Notes: generated from the letters alone by a model not told the origin. A stretch of 64,000 nt of DNA from Ampullaceana balthica (GCA_944989445.1 CALYLW010000055.1:1369001-1433000); one strand, 5' to 3'; shown: positions 34,901 through 47,125, numbered from the stretch's first letter. Numbers and translations: made by a program.

Positions 34901-35160
34901 AGTAACTAATAATCTAAGAAGTAACTAGAGATAGAAAAGGGCTTGAATTTTAATAGTTGCAATACCTGTTATTAGTTTTTATATTATCAGTTTTGATTTG
35001 AATTATTGTGGGAAACTATTACTGTCTGGATTAAAAAGATTCTTCTTACTCTGCTACTGTTAGAGTAAATGATGGATGCTAGATTAAATTTAAAATAAAG
35101 ATATGCCACAATGTTTTAGTTTTGTAACCTTAATTTTTTGAATTTCTTACAACAAAAACA
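31958..35160. other. Upstream flank of the Speedy gene, repeat relics only
   Basis: No exon was recognised. AAAGAGTTATATTTGGTGCA (about 32052) recurs near 47987. A GC-rich hAT-like end (GGGCGGCACATACCCCCGCT) lies at about 33228-33300. About 33600-33800 has G/C runs and CCCTTAAATC-like words that recur inverted near 40634-40710. Confidence 0.35.
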
Positions 35161-35168
35161 GGTCAAAT

Positions 35169-37977
35169 ATGGTGTCCCTTTCGTACTTCAGTTTTGAAGA
35201 TCCTATTGCAGAACAAACTCACAAGGAAAACCTAAATGAAGTAGAGGGGAAAACTTATTTTGGATTGCACGCTTATAGAGACGTGTGTGGAGATTATGGA
35301 GATGGTACAACTGCTCAATTTTATCCAAGAAACAGCAAAGGAAGAAAAGACAAACGTTATCAACCATTTAAATCCATCTTTCCAATGGCAAAAAATTTTA
35401 ATGGACTAGAAACGACTAAAATTCCTCGTGATGTTTTGTTTTATAGTATGAATAAACAGCAACTGGACAGTATTCCGAACAAGTCTAAATGTGATAAATC
35501 TCGTTTTGTAGTCAAGACAAAGGAAATGAAAGACTTTTTCAAATTAACAGGTAATTTCTTTGTGTAAAGGAAAATTTTTGATTTTTGAGTGTAATTTTGG
35601 TAGAGTTTTTAAAAATTTTTTAGCATTTAAAAATGTGTCAAATGTTATTAGGTTTTATTTTTTCTCCAGATGACACTGTTATACAAAGTTTCCTGCAAAG
35701 GGACAGTTGCAAAAGAATTGCTGACAAGGTATCTATGAAAACTTAATAGATTTAACAACTAATTTTTAATATCTCTTTTTTTTAAGCAACTTAGAATCAC
35801 TCATTTTTTATTTCCAAATTGCTATTGCTAAGCATGGTTATTTTACTGATGAATTCATTATCCATGTTATTTTGTACTGCTATTCTTAATGTGTCATGGA
35901 ATGCTGAACCATAATTTGTATTTCTTAGATATTTGGCCACAAAGGACTAATAACCTCACGATTTTTTTCAGTATCTCATTGCCATGGTGTTTGCTTATTT
36001 CAAGAGAGCTGACTTTTCTCTCAAAGACTACACACGAATGAATTTTTTCATTGCTTTGTAAGTCTGAATGTATTTTGAACTACCTATTTTCTACCCCATT
36101 TGACTAAGATGGAATTTACAAGACCATATCAGTTTCTTTTTAAATCCTTTATATTAACTCGTGGTGTCTGGTTGTTTGTCTGAACCCTTGATTGCTTGCT
36201 TGTCGCCAAAACTTTTGATCAATTTTTAACCCACTTCCTCGTAAGCTAGCGAGCTGAAATTTTGCAGGCAGTTTCGTACCGATGATAAAAACAATGTATC
36301 AAAATTTCAGATCGATCGCATGTACCGTAATTAAATTACTGATTTTTTAGATTATTTTATTTATTCCTATGTATCATGTTATTTTTTGAGATAGAGTGTC
36401 GCGGTGCGTATTATATTGAACAACCTTTCTGTCACGCAATAAGGTGCGTATTTTATTGACAACTCTTTTTATAAACATATTCCTGATCGGTGTGCATTAT
36501 ATTAAACATGTTTTACGACACAACTGCAATTTTGTATTTTTGGATGGTCTTGCGCTGCGTATTATAATGAACATTCTTTTAGTTACTTCTCGTACATAAA
36601 GGATTTATAGTCAAAAACTTGTTTTTTTACGTTTAAAAAAAATTAAATTCTAAGTCGTTTTAGCTGCAATTGCATGGAGTTCTTTAAGTTAAACTCCTGC
36701 ATTTATATTTAAAATAGTAATTTACTTTATACATGTTAATACATTTCTGATTAACATTTTAATTAACAAAATCTTTAAGATATTTGGCCAATGATGTTGA
36801 AGAGGATGAGGAGGAAATCAAGTATGAGATTTTCCCATGGGTACTAGGGAAAAATTGGAGAAATAAATATTCAAACTTCTTAAAGATGAGAGACTATCTT
36901 TTAAAAAAGATTGACTACAAGGCCATCATTAGTAGACGATGCTGTGATGAGGTCAGTTACGTTAAAGATGAATAAGCGCTGAATACTTTTTTTTTACTAT
37001 TATGCTTATACTTAATAGATTTTTTATTATATTTTATAAAAGACACTCTAAAACCAAAACATTTAATGTTATATTAATCATTATAAATTATTGATGCGAA
37101 AAGTAAGCAAATCAAACTGTCATTTGAATTTTATTAAAACAAAATTTTATTACAAGGATAATAACAAAGTTGCACTGATTGTGAATTTTTCTTAAAGTTT
37201 TAGCAAAGATGTAATCAGATGTACAAAGGAACTTAATTATTTACTGCTTCGTGACTGAACATTTTAAAATTTGGATGTTAAACCATTAATTTTTTTTTAA
37301 AAAAGATCATGGCAATAGAGCCAAACAACACATTATGGAAAAGGGAAAGGCAGATACATCATGGTGGGGCCATACGACACTACATGAAAGACCCAGACGA
37401 TGATGGTTTTCCTCGTGGCCCAAATGCCAGTCCCAATTATTGTGCAGAGTGTGATGCTTCAGACAGTCAGTACAATTCAGCAAGTCCTGCTAGTACATCA
37501 TGGTACATTTCTTCAAGGGATTCATCTCCTGTTAATGGGGGTACGCAGAAAACAACTGAGTCAGGCTCTCATTTTCACATGTCAGGTCAGTCCTGCTGTG
37601 AAAAGACAAGAGGGCAATAATAATAATTTTGTAAACTGTCATTTATGTCTTAAAAATAATAAAACCTTATGTCGTCCTACAGTTACAAAAGGATGATTTA
37701 TTTTTAAGTAACCTGGTTATTGAGTTGAAATTTTTCCCAAAAGGAAGACATTTTTAAAATTATGTGCAACATAATAGAAAAGCTTGACAAAGTGTTAAAA
37801 TAAATTGTATTAAAAATTTCTCCAGCCGACATCGTTATCTTTAAAATATAAGAATTTAACCCCAAAAAAAGGAATAAACTGAAGTTAAATGTACAATTTT
37901 CTTTTTTTTAAATTTCAGATATGAAAAGAAACTTGCCTAAAATCGAAGATGATGTGTGGCCAAATGTCGAAGAATAA
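35169..37977 (+). CDS. Speedy/RINGO family CDK activator
   Basis: Six coding exons join in phase: 35169-35550, 35670-35728, 35972-36057, 36780-36951, 37306-37585 and 37919-37977 (345 aa). Exons 2-4 encode the Speedy/RINGO core (about residues 130-233): [50 protein letters not shown] (about 194-203) and a terminal RRCCDE. In this family the core folds like a cyclin box and activates CDK1/CDK2 without T-loop phosphorylation, driving G1/S or meiotic transitions. The 127-residue N-terminus and the Ser-rich C-terminus are less conserved. All introns are GT-AG. An AACAG acceptor 9 bp before the ATG suggests a 5' UTR intron. It lies convergent to MBIP. The nearest relative is probably Spdya, but paralogue identity is not proven. 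Confidence 0.93.
36137..36290 (+). repeat. Dispersed repeat in the third Speedy intron
   Basis: It matches about 8951-9090: AAATCCTTTATATTAA, GGTGTCTGGTTG, then GTAAGCTAGCGAGCTG and AAATTTTGCAGGC. The third intron is much longer than the others, and this repeat is part of the reason. Confidence 0.65.
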
Positions 37978-38332
37978 AACATAACCTACTTGAGTTCATA
38001 TCGACATAGATCATTTAACATGAGATATAACATCATGTTTCGTTAGGTAAAACTCAGTAAATTAATTCTTCGCTCTATCAAACAGTGACAGAGGTATAAC
38101 TTAAGGATTAACATTGGCAGTTTAAAAAATGCACATAGCTTGTTAAAATTACTTTAAAAAATCAAAAATAATTTTGTTTATAAGATAGGAAAGGTCAGAG
38201 TAACTGTGATAACATGATATTAATACAAATATATACATACATTAACTCAAAATTGTAATGCTGTGATCGTGTACAATACTTTTAGTTATTTGTTATGTTG
38301 TTGCTTGTCAATGAACCATGAAAACATTCATC

Positions 38333-38338
38333 AATAAA
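38333..38338 (+). terminator. Candidate poly(A) signal of the Speedy gene
   Basis: AATAAA lies about 355 bp after the stop codon, between two convergent genes. An earlier AATAAA near 37797 is in the last intron. Confidence 0.4.
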
Positions 38339-38857
38339 AATGATAACAATTCAGTACATGTATGTTGTGTAATATTTACTTTCATATTAATTAGTAATCC
38401 GTCTTTAAAAATTCTGGCTATTTTCTGGAGTCTTCATTAAATCTACTTAAAAAATGTTCTTTCAGTAAAATCACATATCACACAGTACTAATAAAGCATA
38501 TATATGTCTGTGACAACAGGTCATGTTTTTTAATGTTTCAGAAGACCATGCTTGCCTAAATGTGCGAACAGAATATAACTCAATAGAATAGACAATTGCC
38601 AGTTGTTAATGATATATATTTTAAGAAAACCACACTTAATCAAAAGGAAAGTGAATCTTTACATAACCGTGGTTAAGCAGTGTTTTTTAAATTTTATTAA
38701 AAAAAGAAATATTTACAATACAAATCTCTGCTGATTAGATTCTAATGCATATTTTACAAAAAATGCAAATGACTCAACATACATTGGAGCATATATTTAT
38801 GTCGTAAAACATTCAAGACATTTGCGAACCACTACTTTCATGTTGTGTCATATGGCA

Positions 38858-38932
38858 CCACCTTGTAGTAGTGCAGGCCAGGGCCCTACATGGGCTGTAG
38901 CGCCATTGATGATGATGATGAAGTAACTTGTA
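38858..38932 (+). mobile_element. 3' end of a LINE with (GAT)n tail
   Basis: GGCCCTACATGGGCTGTAGC followed by GCC and (GATGAT)n matches the C-terminal coding end of the fragment at 23714-24030 (the PAWAVAL segment). The copy is only about 75 bp. Confidence 0.5.
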
Positions 38933-39107
38933 AATATAATCTCCTTTTAAAATAGTAAAAATAGAATCAGCTCTCAAAGCTCGAATATTATGTTCTTAAT
39001 ATTTTATTCAAACTGCTAGAAAGTAGTTTCTATTATGTTATCTTTAATGAGTAAAACTTGTATCTCTTTCCACTAAATTTTATATAAAGAAAACTTTAAA
39101 TTACCTG

Positions 39108-42100
39108 TCAACCAGGATACCCATTATTAAATTGGGCTTTCTGTCTTAGGGCCTGTTTTAGTTGAAGAATCCTACTATCTATGTCTGACAAGCTGTCATG
39201 CTTTGAAAAAAATTAAATGTTGCTTGACTTAAGAAGAGAGTAAATTGGTAAAAATGTACTTTTAATTTTAAATTGGCTGTGAGTTTCAAATTTTATTGGA
39301 ATACATAATCATAAAACATGGATAAAACAGTTCAGGGTGGTCTAACCTGGTGTCTCAAAACAGGCATGAATGATTTTATATGCCTGTTTAGTCATAAACA
39401 AACTAGAATAATTTTATAAAGTATTTTGTTGCTATTGGAACATATCGCAAATTACTAGCTATTTTTTTTTAAATTTAAATTTAAAAAGTGAAACTTATAT
39501 GTTTAAAAAAGCATACATCTTTTTGATTTTCTCCAAACTGACGATCACAATTTGATGCACTCAACTTTGATGGCTGATTGGTTTTAGGAATCTGGAAAAT
39601 ATGCAATCATGACTCTCAGGGGTCTTTTATTTTAAAATACATATTTTTTTCTAAAATAAAAACCTCTCGGGTTTGTATCTAAATTATTTTAAAACGGGGC
39701 TGCCTTGTGAAGAGCTAATGTGAGATTTTGAGTGATTTCAAAGGGTTAGGACAGGACATAAGACAATTCATTTGTTTCTCTGATAAGGGAAATAATTCTT
39801 CAGTGAATAGAAAATACTTTCACTTCACATTAAAATGCAGGTGGAAAAAAAAAGATTTAAAGTTTAATATTTGAATATAGCACAAAATTGAGTTATTAAT
39901 TAAAATTCTTTAAGAAAAATAATATTCTTCATTTGTCAATTTTATAGCCATGCCATAAAAGTTATACAGTGAAATATTTCTGCCGGGTCAAAGCTTTCAT
40001 ACTTAGAAAACTTTTGAAATAGAAGTAACAATCTTAAAAGCATATGAAGATTTCCCTATACTGTATTATATTAATCTAAATTACAACTAAAACAACAAAT
40101 GAAAAATCTAATTACATCCTACCGGCTATCAAGTTGGTCATACCATAATAAAATTGCTATTGTTTGGTGTAACCAGAGGCGTCACTAGGGTTGGTGTCAC
40201 CGGGGGCGGTAGCTCATGGTGTCACCCCTTCACGACTGAAGGGGCCGTCCATAAAAGACGTCAAGCGAGGTTGCCGATTTTTACCCCACCTTCCCCCAGA
40301 GTCATACTTTGTCACAAAAACTTAGACCCCACCCCTTTTTTACGATATGATGTCACAAAGCTTTGACACCCCTCCCCCAAGCCGTATTTTCTCAATAAAA
40401 ATTAGCATGTTTCAAAATTTTTTTTGTCATTTAAATATGTATTTAGGGTAAGTCTGCACTGTAATATCGTAACATGCGTGAAGTCATTGAAAACGTAATT
40501 AAATAAATGGTAAACGATCAAATATTTAAGTGGAACTTTTATTTAAAGTTTCGCGTTTTTGATGTGACGTCACATTTCTTAAACACCCCCCTCCTCATAC
40601 CACATCGTTACAGATGCGTGGCGTGGACTCCCCCTATGGCGGATTAAAAGGGGGGGGGATGCTGAACGGGCTAAAGCCCCCAATAATTTAAGGGCCCAAA
40701 AACTTTTTATGAATTATAGTGTATAATAAAGATGCAGGCCATTATGTTTGTACGAATCCCTGAAAATGCCTTGGACAGTCATACGGCAATGCTGCAAATG
40801 AGTAGGAAGTATAACGGAAACCAGGATATTTTTCGTGAGAAGTGCATTGTAGCTCATTATGTGCCGTGCACAGCTCATTCCTTTAATTTGGTTGGGAAAA
40901 GAGCAGCAGGTTGTCCTACTGCGGTCAGATTTTTGGGTCTTCTGCAAAATCTTTATACCCGACTTGTTGCATCTACTCATTGTTGACAGGTACTTCAAAA
41001 ACATATGATATTGATACATGCTAACAAAAGCCTTGTCTGACACAAGATGGTCAGCCTGACATTATGCTGTAAGGTCTGTTAATAGCTCATACCATGAGAA
41101 TATCGCAGCACTGGAAGAATTAGCAACGAATGAAAATCAGCCACGTGACTGCCGACTTGAAGAAGAAGGATTTCTAAAGGAAATTGAACAACTGGAAGTC
41201 GCTATTTTACTTGAAATTTGGGAAACAAATTTAGAAAGTAAGTCTCTCTCTCATTGAGTTTGTTAAAAAAATAGCATTCTTAATTTTATTCCTATGAAGA
41301 CAAAGAAAAGGAAAAGTCCGTGGTAAAAACAGTGTAAACAATCTTCAATACTTTCAAACAAAAAAGAAAGCGTCAGTTTGATAAAGGGACATCAACAAAA
41401 CAGTATTCTCCTGGAGAAAAAAATTCAAGATTGAGGTATTTCTGGTAATCATTGGCAAACTTTCTTAAGCCCTACAACATTGGTTAGGTGCATATAAGTA
41501 CATCCATGAGAAATTTGGCTTTATTACAAACCTAACTGAGCTCAGCACTTTCGCCACCCGATGGGCAGCAGCCAAGTTAATGGAAGAACATTCAAGTGAT
41601 TTCGAAGAAGGGGTCGGGTAAATCCGAAGCAACCGTTTCGTCCCCCTCAATTTACTAGCAACGCCATCGAGCGGTGCCGGTTTAGGGACAGGAGCGCCAG
41701 TACGGATTAGCAAAAAGTACCGTGAAGAACGCATTGGACGCCAGCTCTGAGGAAACCTTCCAGTGGGGGTTGCACCCTAGGTAGGTCTTTAATGATCCCC
41801 CGGTCTGTGGCGGTCCTAACCATGGAGACCCGTGTGCTTTGCCGGGATGGCGCCAAAGTGATAGCGGGTCGTAGTAGGAAATTCCACCACCTCCTTGTGA
41901 GGGCCACTTAGTGGGAGGCATCTTCGACTGTATGTCCTGGATGCCCAGGTGGCCGCTTCAGAAGCGACCGCTTTTGTTTCCTCAACTGTTACGTCCCTTT
42001 GGTGGCCAGATGGCTAAGGGGGTCTTCCGGGAAGACCCATAAAGAGCACTAGGCTCAGGGCTTCTGATTTTCTTCCACATGTAGGTTCATGAGTGATTTC

Positions 42101-45100
42101 GAAGACTGCTTACCTTCAGAATGAGTCCAATTTTCAGAACTCTTAAAAAAGTTATTGTCCAGCCCCAGGGTAAGGAAAAGGAATTAGCACAAAGCGAAAC
42201 TCAAAAAAATTGCACACAGCTAAACATTTTGCTGCTTTTGAATGAGCTATATTTCACAGTCCTTTACAAATGTCCACATTGCACTTCGCATCTATCTTTC
42301 AATGATGACATCAAACTGCAGCTGAGAGCGATCCTTTTCAAATTTGAAAAGAATATATAATGAGTTAGAATTTGCATGGGACGAAAAAGGCTGAATATGC
42401 TCTCTCTAATGAGCATTGAAAAGGAACTTGTAAGCTTACTCAGCTTTATTGACTTGATTGAAAACTTCGCCATTTGAAAAATTCGCAAACGAAAGTTGTA
42501 ATAATAATCATACATATTTTTCAATAATTTTTGTTATTTCAAATAGAGAAAAGAATTCGTTACCTCATGAATTTTTTTTTAAAAATACGGAATAGCGCGT
42601 AATACTATTCTTTACGGGGGCGCGTTCGTAAGCACAAAACAGCGTAAGTCGGGATGGGACCGGAGGACTACCTGTATATAAACATGCATATCTATGCTTT
42701 CACGCCTTTAAAAAAAAATATATATATAACAAATTAAATCAAAGACATTAAAATCATAATTTTCTTCAAGAAAAACAACAAAGAAAACCCATCTTTTGAA
42801 TTTTTTTCTTGTAAAAATCGTACTCCCCCCACCCCACTGTGGTGGAGGGAGTCGTGAGGTGGGATTCGTTCATGCTGTTGGTGTGTCCAAGCCCAAATGG
42901 CTTTATATCTTTTAAAACAGAAGACACTGCCTCTTTCATTCCAGCCTTTTTTAAAGATCTCTCTGCTGCGACTATTTCTTTTCTTCCTAATTTGTTTTAA
43001 TGTTGTTCGTGTGTTGGGACTGTTTTATTATTGGAAGTTAACTGATATTTTTTTTAATAAGAATTTTCGCGTTTAACGTATTTCATTGTATTTCTTAATT
43101 TCTTTCTAGATTAAAAAATTTGTCATCTTTTGTTTTCTGACATAAAATCGTAAGTCGTAAAATTTTAGGCTCAGGTGCACCCCCTGATGGGTGTCACCCG
43201 GGGCGCCCCCCCCCCACCCGCGTGACGCCACTGGGTGTAACAGTTGTAAATTAGACCAAATAGGAGGACTAATTAAAATTTATTAATCATTTTGAATGTA
43301 TGCAACCATTTTACAAGCTAAATGATTCTAAAGTTTTTTCTTGATTCTTTGTTACATAAATGCTTTAGGGTGTAGTGTTATTGTTAGAGTTGTTTGACAG
43401 AAATTGGCATAATTTAGTTATAAAGTGTTAAGCATAAAATTGCTTTTTCAATTGCTAAAAAATTAAAACTTTTCATGGGGCGAATACTGATGATACATAA
43501 TAAATGTTAAAAGACCATAAAAGCTCTGTTTCTAGTTTCAATTAATTTTTAGTTGAGTGTTTCAAATAATAAACTTCAGCAAATAACTTACCCCATTTTT
43601 AAAATATTCTGGTGATACACCTTCTAAAAAGCTTATCCTTTGCTCCAATAATTTTATTCTAGCATAAATTTCACTGGTCTCTGATTAGTACATGACAATG
43701 GGACAAAATAACTTAAGAAATGTTTCCTTTTCTTTTTAATCTTAGCATTTGATTTTAACTCTTTAAATAAAGGTTGTCTAACATTCAAACTGACATGTTC
43801 AGGGCTTAACCACATCTATATTTTAGCATGACATTTCTAAAGCTCATGAATGAGAATTGAGTGCACTATTTTCAAAAAATGTAAAAACATGTATCTAGGA
43901 TTCTGGATATGGCTAAAAAGCATTTACAGAGCAAATTAAGTTCAAAATTACACATACAAAATAAACAAATAGTACAAATTCAACAAATATGATCATTGAT
44001 TCCTTTTTGAATGCAAGCAAATAGATATTCCTTGATTAGTTTGAAAAACCCAAAAAGAAGAGTTAATTTTGCACATTAAAAATAAAAGTGATTGCAATAT
44101 AAGGTTAAAATAGTGGTAGCATTTGCCTTATTAACTCTATAGCTTGGAAAACAGTTGACATTTGAAAGTTTCATGGCTGTAACTATTTTAATTGTGTTTC
44201 AACATCAAAGAAGCCTAACGCAAGAACTACATGTCTTTTCAAAATGCATGAGGTAATGAGATTGATGATTTGAAGTGAGCAACTTATCCTGATGGTGCTT
44301 AATTCAATGCTCTATTTTTTGTCCTTCTAAAAAATTAGCTAGACAAAATTAATGGAATTTCACAGCACAAAATAATTTTTTTAAAAAGGAATACAATGTG
44401 CCACTTTTACTGATGTCAGCTCTACTTACCCCAAACATATACACAAAAGAATATCACACATGTTTTAGTTTTATAAAATGTAAATAAGAAATATCAACTC
44501 TGCTACATAAAATGAATTTAGCTATCTTACCACACACACAAAAATCTAAATCGGATGAAGAAATATGATATGTTATGTAATTCCATGGACCTTTAAAATT
44601 GTTAACAACAGTACAATTATGGGTTTTCAGTAAAGGCTGCCATGTAGTCAGTCAATCATAATTGGGTCCAAGATCATACAATTTTTAATAAAATATTTAA
44701 AAAAATTTTTTTTTAAACGACACGCTTTTATTTACATATACAAAGTGCACTAAAAAGAAGAAAACAAAAATTTTCAATCCATGAACCTATCGACTGCACA
44801 TAAAAGCGTTCATATAGACATAAACTAAAAATGCATTCATTTAATTACGGTACATTCGATCGATCTGAATTTTTTATACAATGCATTGTCATCCACGATC
44901 TATCTGTCGTAAAATTTTGAGATCTCTAGGACCACCAGAAGTGGCGTAATTTTATGTTACAAGATTTGACGGATACAACATACAACCAGTGTGACTTAAA
45001 TAAAAGTGTGTAAAAAGGATGTTGTACAGCACGTGATGTAAACATTGTCGGTGTCTGCATGACAGACCCATAGTAAAGCCCCGTGCAGACACAGGTCATG

Positions 45101-46350
45101 AACGCACACAGTGTTCACATGTTCACCTAACGCCGATTGGCTGGAGAGGACATGACCCCATTTTTTCATTGGTTCTTGCATCCCCGCCCTCGCCTTGAAA
45201 ATTACTATGGCGAGAGGCGTTGTGTGAGAAATAGAAATATAGAGATAAACTAAAAAAATGCATTAATTTAATTATGGTACATCCGATCGATCTGAAATTT
45301 TGATACAATGCATTGTCATCCAAGATCTATCTATGGTAAAATTTTGAGATCTCTAGGACCATCAGAAGTGGTTTAATGTTACATTACAAGATTTGACGGA
45401 TACAAACAGTGTGACTTAAATAAAAGCGTGTAAAAAAGGCATATCCATTTGATTTTTAAGTTCTTTAAATACATTTTCCACACTACATATGTTAAGTGCT
45501 TTCTTAAGATTCTCAGCTTCTCCTGACAATAAAAATAATATGATAAAAATACAAAAATGGTTATCACCACTTTTAATATTCAAGTGTGCTTCCATGTTGG
45601 CCAATCGCTCTTCCACTGCTTCAGCTCTATGAACATCTAAAGGAACTCGAACACCTTTTGCAAAAGTAGTATCTTCATTTGCAGAAAGACGGGTTTGGGG
45701 GCCATCATTGTTTTCCACCCTTTTTAAACTTATATGACTTTTTTCTCCTTCTCTGTGTATGTAAACAGCCTCTGTTCTGGCACAGCTCGTTTCAGATTCT
45801 ACAGGTACAAAATGTGTAAATTAGATAATTTATAGCAGTTCTAATAAGATGTGAATTTAATGTGAAAAAGGAAAATATTTTATGGAGTATAAATTTATTA
45901 ATGGATTAGCCAGGATTTTAAGCTTCTAATTTCCATCAAAGTTTTTCCAAAGTAAGAAATAACAGCGAAAGACACTTAAAGCAGATAGTTTTCAACCAAT
46001 ACAACACCTGCTAAGACAGGAGAAATAAATTCTCGAATATTCCTTTCATCTGCTTCACATCTCTTGCTTTTTATAAATGCATCAATTCTTCTTCTCACCT
46101 GAATTATAAGAAAAAATAATATATCACTATAGATTTTTTTCACAATGCTAGTCTTGTTACTGTAAAAATATATTGTACAAAATTTCTGAAATACAAGTAC
46201 ATGACATCAACAAACCTCATCCTCACTGATTGCCTTAATTTGAATAAGTTCTGGGCTAATGGTAAAGATTCCAGCACTTTCCTCAGTATTCATATCTTCT
46301 AAAGGTGTTTGACAATATCCAGTGCCGTTTTCTGTAGGAAGATCTGTCAT
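39108..46350 (-). CDS. MBIP: MAP3K12-binding inhibitory protein 1 (MBIP), ATAC complex subunit
   Basis: Six coding exons on the minus strand join in phase: 46350-46216, 46098-46008, 45798-45568, 43680-43592, 39591-39517 and 39200-39108 (237 aa). Diagnostic blocks are RRRIDAFIKSKR and DERNIREF (46-70), ETSCARTEAVY (about 78-88), NNDGPQTR, AVEERLANMEAHL, EIYARIKLLEQRISFLEGVS then PEYF (156-179), and a last coiled coil SDIDSRILQLKQALRQKA. In animals MBIP inhibits DLK/MAP3K12 signalling and is a structural subunit of the ATAC histone acetyltransferase complex. The length is shorter than vertebrate MBIP (about 340 aa) because the N-terminus is short. The exon holding the Met is open upstream of it to a CCCTTAG acceptor, so coding exons further 5' may be missing. 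Intron 4 (43591-39592) holds a complete hAT transposon. Confidence 0.92.
40241..40632. mobile_element. MITE (family 1), copy 3, nested in the hAT
   Basis: The left end GGGGCCGTCCATAAAAGACG is clear. Inner words are in inverted order compared with copy 1 (TTGTCACAAAAACTTAGACC near the left, GTGACGTCACATTTCTTAAA near the right). The right end is degraded (GCGTGGCGTGGACTCC). No coding frame. Confidence 0.65.
40736..41280 (+). pseudogene. ZMYM1-like hAT transposase relic
   Basis: Frames read YNGNQDIFREKCIVAHYVPC, then TAHSFNLVGKRAAGC and VRFLGLLQNLYT. Past a short frame change come KALSDTRWSA, then HENIAALEELATNE and EGFLKEIEQLEVAILLEIWE. The order C-TAHSLNLVG, then the S-x-TRW block, matches ZMYM1-like hAT transposases. 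Stops and shifts break it, and a second insertion interrupts it further on. It lies in plus orientation inside the bounded hAT. Confidence 0.75.
41609..42091. mobile_element. GC-rich 483-bp insertion with 14-bp target duplication
   Basis: AGTGATTTCGAAGA occurs exactly on both sides (41595-41608 and 42092-42105). The insert is much GC-richer than its surroundings. TGGCCAGATGG near 42000 and AGGTTCATGAG near 42082 resemble tRNA promoter boxes but are spaced too far apart to be sure. A long duplication of this kind suggests LINE-mediated insertion, so it may be a SINE of unknown family or a 5'-truncated LINE. Confidence 0.65.
44821..45021 (+). repeat. Direct repeat of about 200 bp, copy 1
   Basis: TAAACTAAAAATGCATTCAT to AAATAAAAGTGTGTAAAAAG matches 45245-45439 closely, including CGATCGATCTGAA and GAGATCTCTAGGACCA. 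It lies in MBIP intron 3. Confidence 0.8.
45022..45244. other. GC-richer unit between the direct repeats
   Basis: It contains two ATTGG (inverted CCAAT) boxes (GCCGATTGGCTGG, TTCATTGGTTC) and CACGTGAT. This is promoter-like but could be the body of a transposon whose long terminal repeats are the flanking 200-bp copies. No coding frame of note. Confidence 0.35.
45245..45439 (+). repeat. Direct repeat of about 200 bp, copy 2
   Basis: This is the second copy of the 44821-45021 sequence, about 420 bp downstream. A possible alternative MBIP exon (acceptor TATTGTCAG, about 45418-45530) runs into this repeat and would stop there. Confidence 0.8.
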
Positions 46351-46946
46351 TCCCACTAAGGGAAGCATTAATTAATTATATATGTAATTATATAAAATAT
46401 ATTTTTTAATTTATATATACTAAGGTTGTTAAGATCACTCATCTTTGAGGACCGGCTAACCAATAAAATAGTACCAGCTGCTCATGTTTAGCATTCTTGA
46501 GCAATGACCATCAACTCATTAATCCCCATCCACCAAAAAAATAATATTAAAAAAAAATTATAATAATTATAAATTCATAAGTACATTGTAATACTAAAGA
46601 GAAGAGAGAAGATACTATTTACTGATCATAAATGATTTTTTTTCTTTTACCTAAATGCTGTATTATTTTTCATTCCTAGACTCGAAAGAATTATATTTAC
46701 ATTGAAATTTAATGGTTGTTTAAAGAGATAAAAAAAAAGGAAATTAACAGCTGGTAACTTAAAAATTAAAAAAATGAAATTTCACAGAAATTCTATTATT
46801 ATATGTGAATTTCAGGTGCATATATTATTTTCTGCATATTTAATTTTTATCTGAAATTTTGTCATATTTTATTTAAAATGCATCTTAAGAGATAGTTTTT
46901 TTGGGGCATACTTCATGCCAAATTTTTAATTTTTGTCTTTGTCTAT
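46351..46946. other. Upstream flank of MBIP
   Basis: This is AT-rich DNA. No further MBIP exon, CpG cluster or promoter box was recognised. Confidence 0.35.
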
Positions 46947-47125
46947 GGGGCCGTCCATAAATGACGTCACGCACCTAGCGGGGGTCACACTTTTGTGATG
47001 ATGCGTGATGAGGGGGAGGGATGGGGGTTGAAGAAATGTGACGTCACATCAAAAGGGTAACTTTAAATAAAACTTCCACTGAAATATTTGGTCGCTTACA
47101 ATTTATTTAATGATTTTTTAAAAAT
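46947..47125. mobile_element. MITE (family 1), copy 4, left half
   Basis: It begins GGGGCCGTCCATAAATGACG and follows copy 1 through GAAATGTGACGTCAC and AATTTATTTAATGA, then stops matching. The right half of the same copy resumes near 49441. Confidence 0.75.

Larger units (their letters stand above)
40174..43234. mobile_element. hAT transposon, 3.06 kb, inside MBIP intron 4
   Basis: Ends are CAGAGGCGTCAC and GTGACGCCACTG (one mismatch as inverted repeats). GGTGTAAC is duplicated exactly outside (40166-40173 and 43235-43242). Subterminal GGTGTCACCGGGGGCG pairs with CGCCCCGGGTGACACC near the right end, extending the inverted repeat. Inside are a MITE (40241), a broken ZMYM1-like transposase (40736 on) and a GC-rich insertion (41609). 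It is non-autonomous now. The CAG-N-GGCGT termini match the hAT at 1172. Confidence 0.88.
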
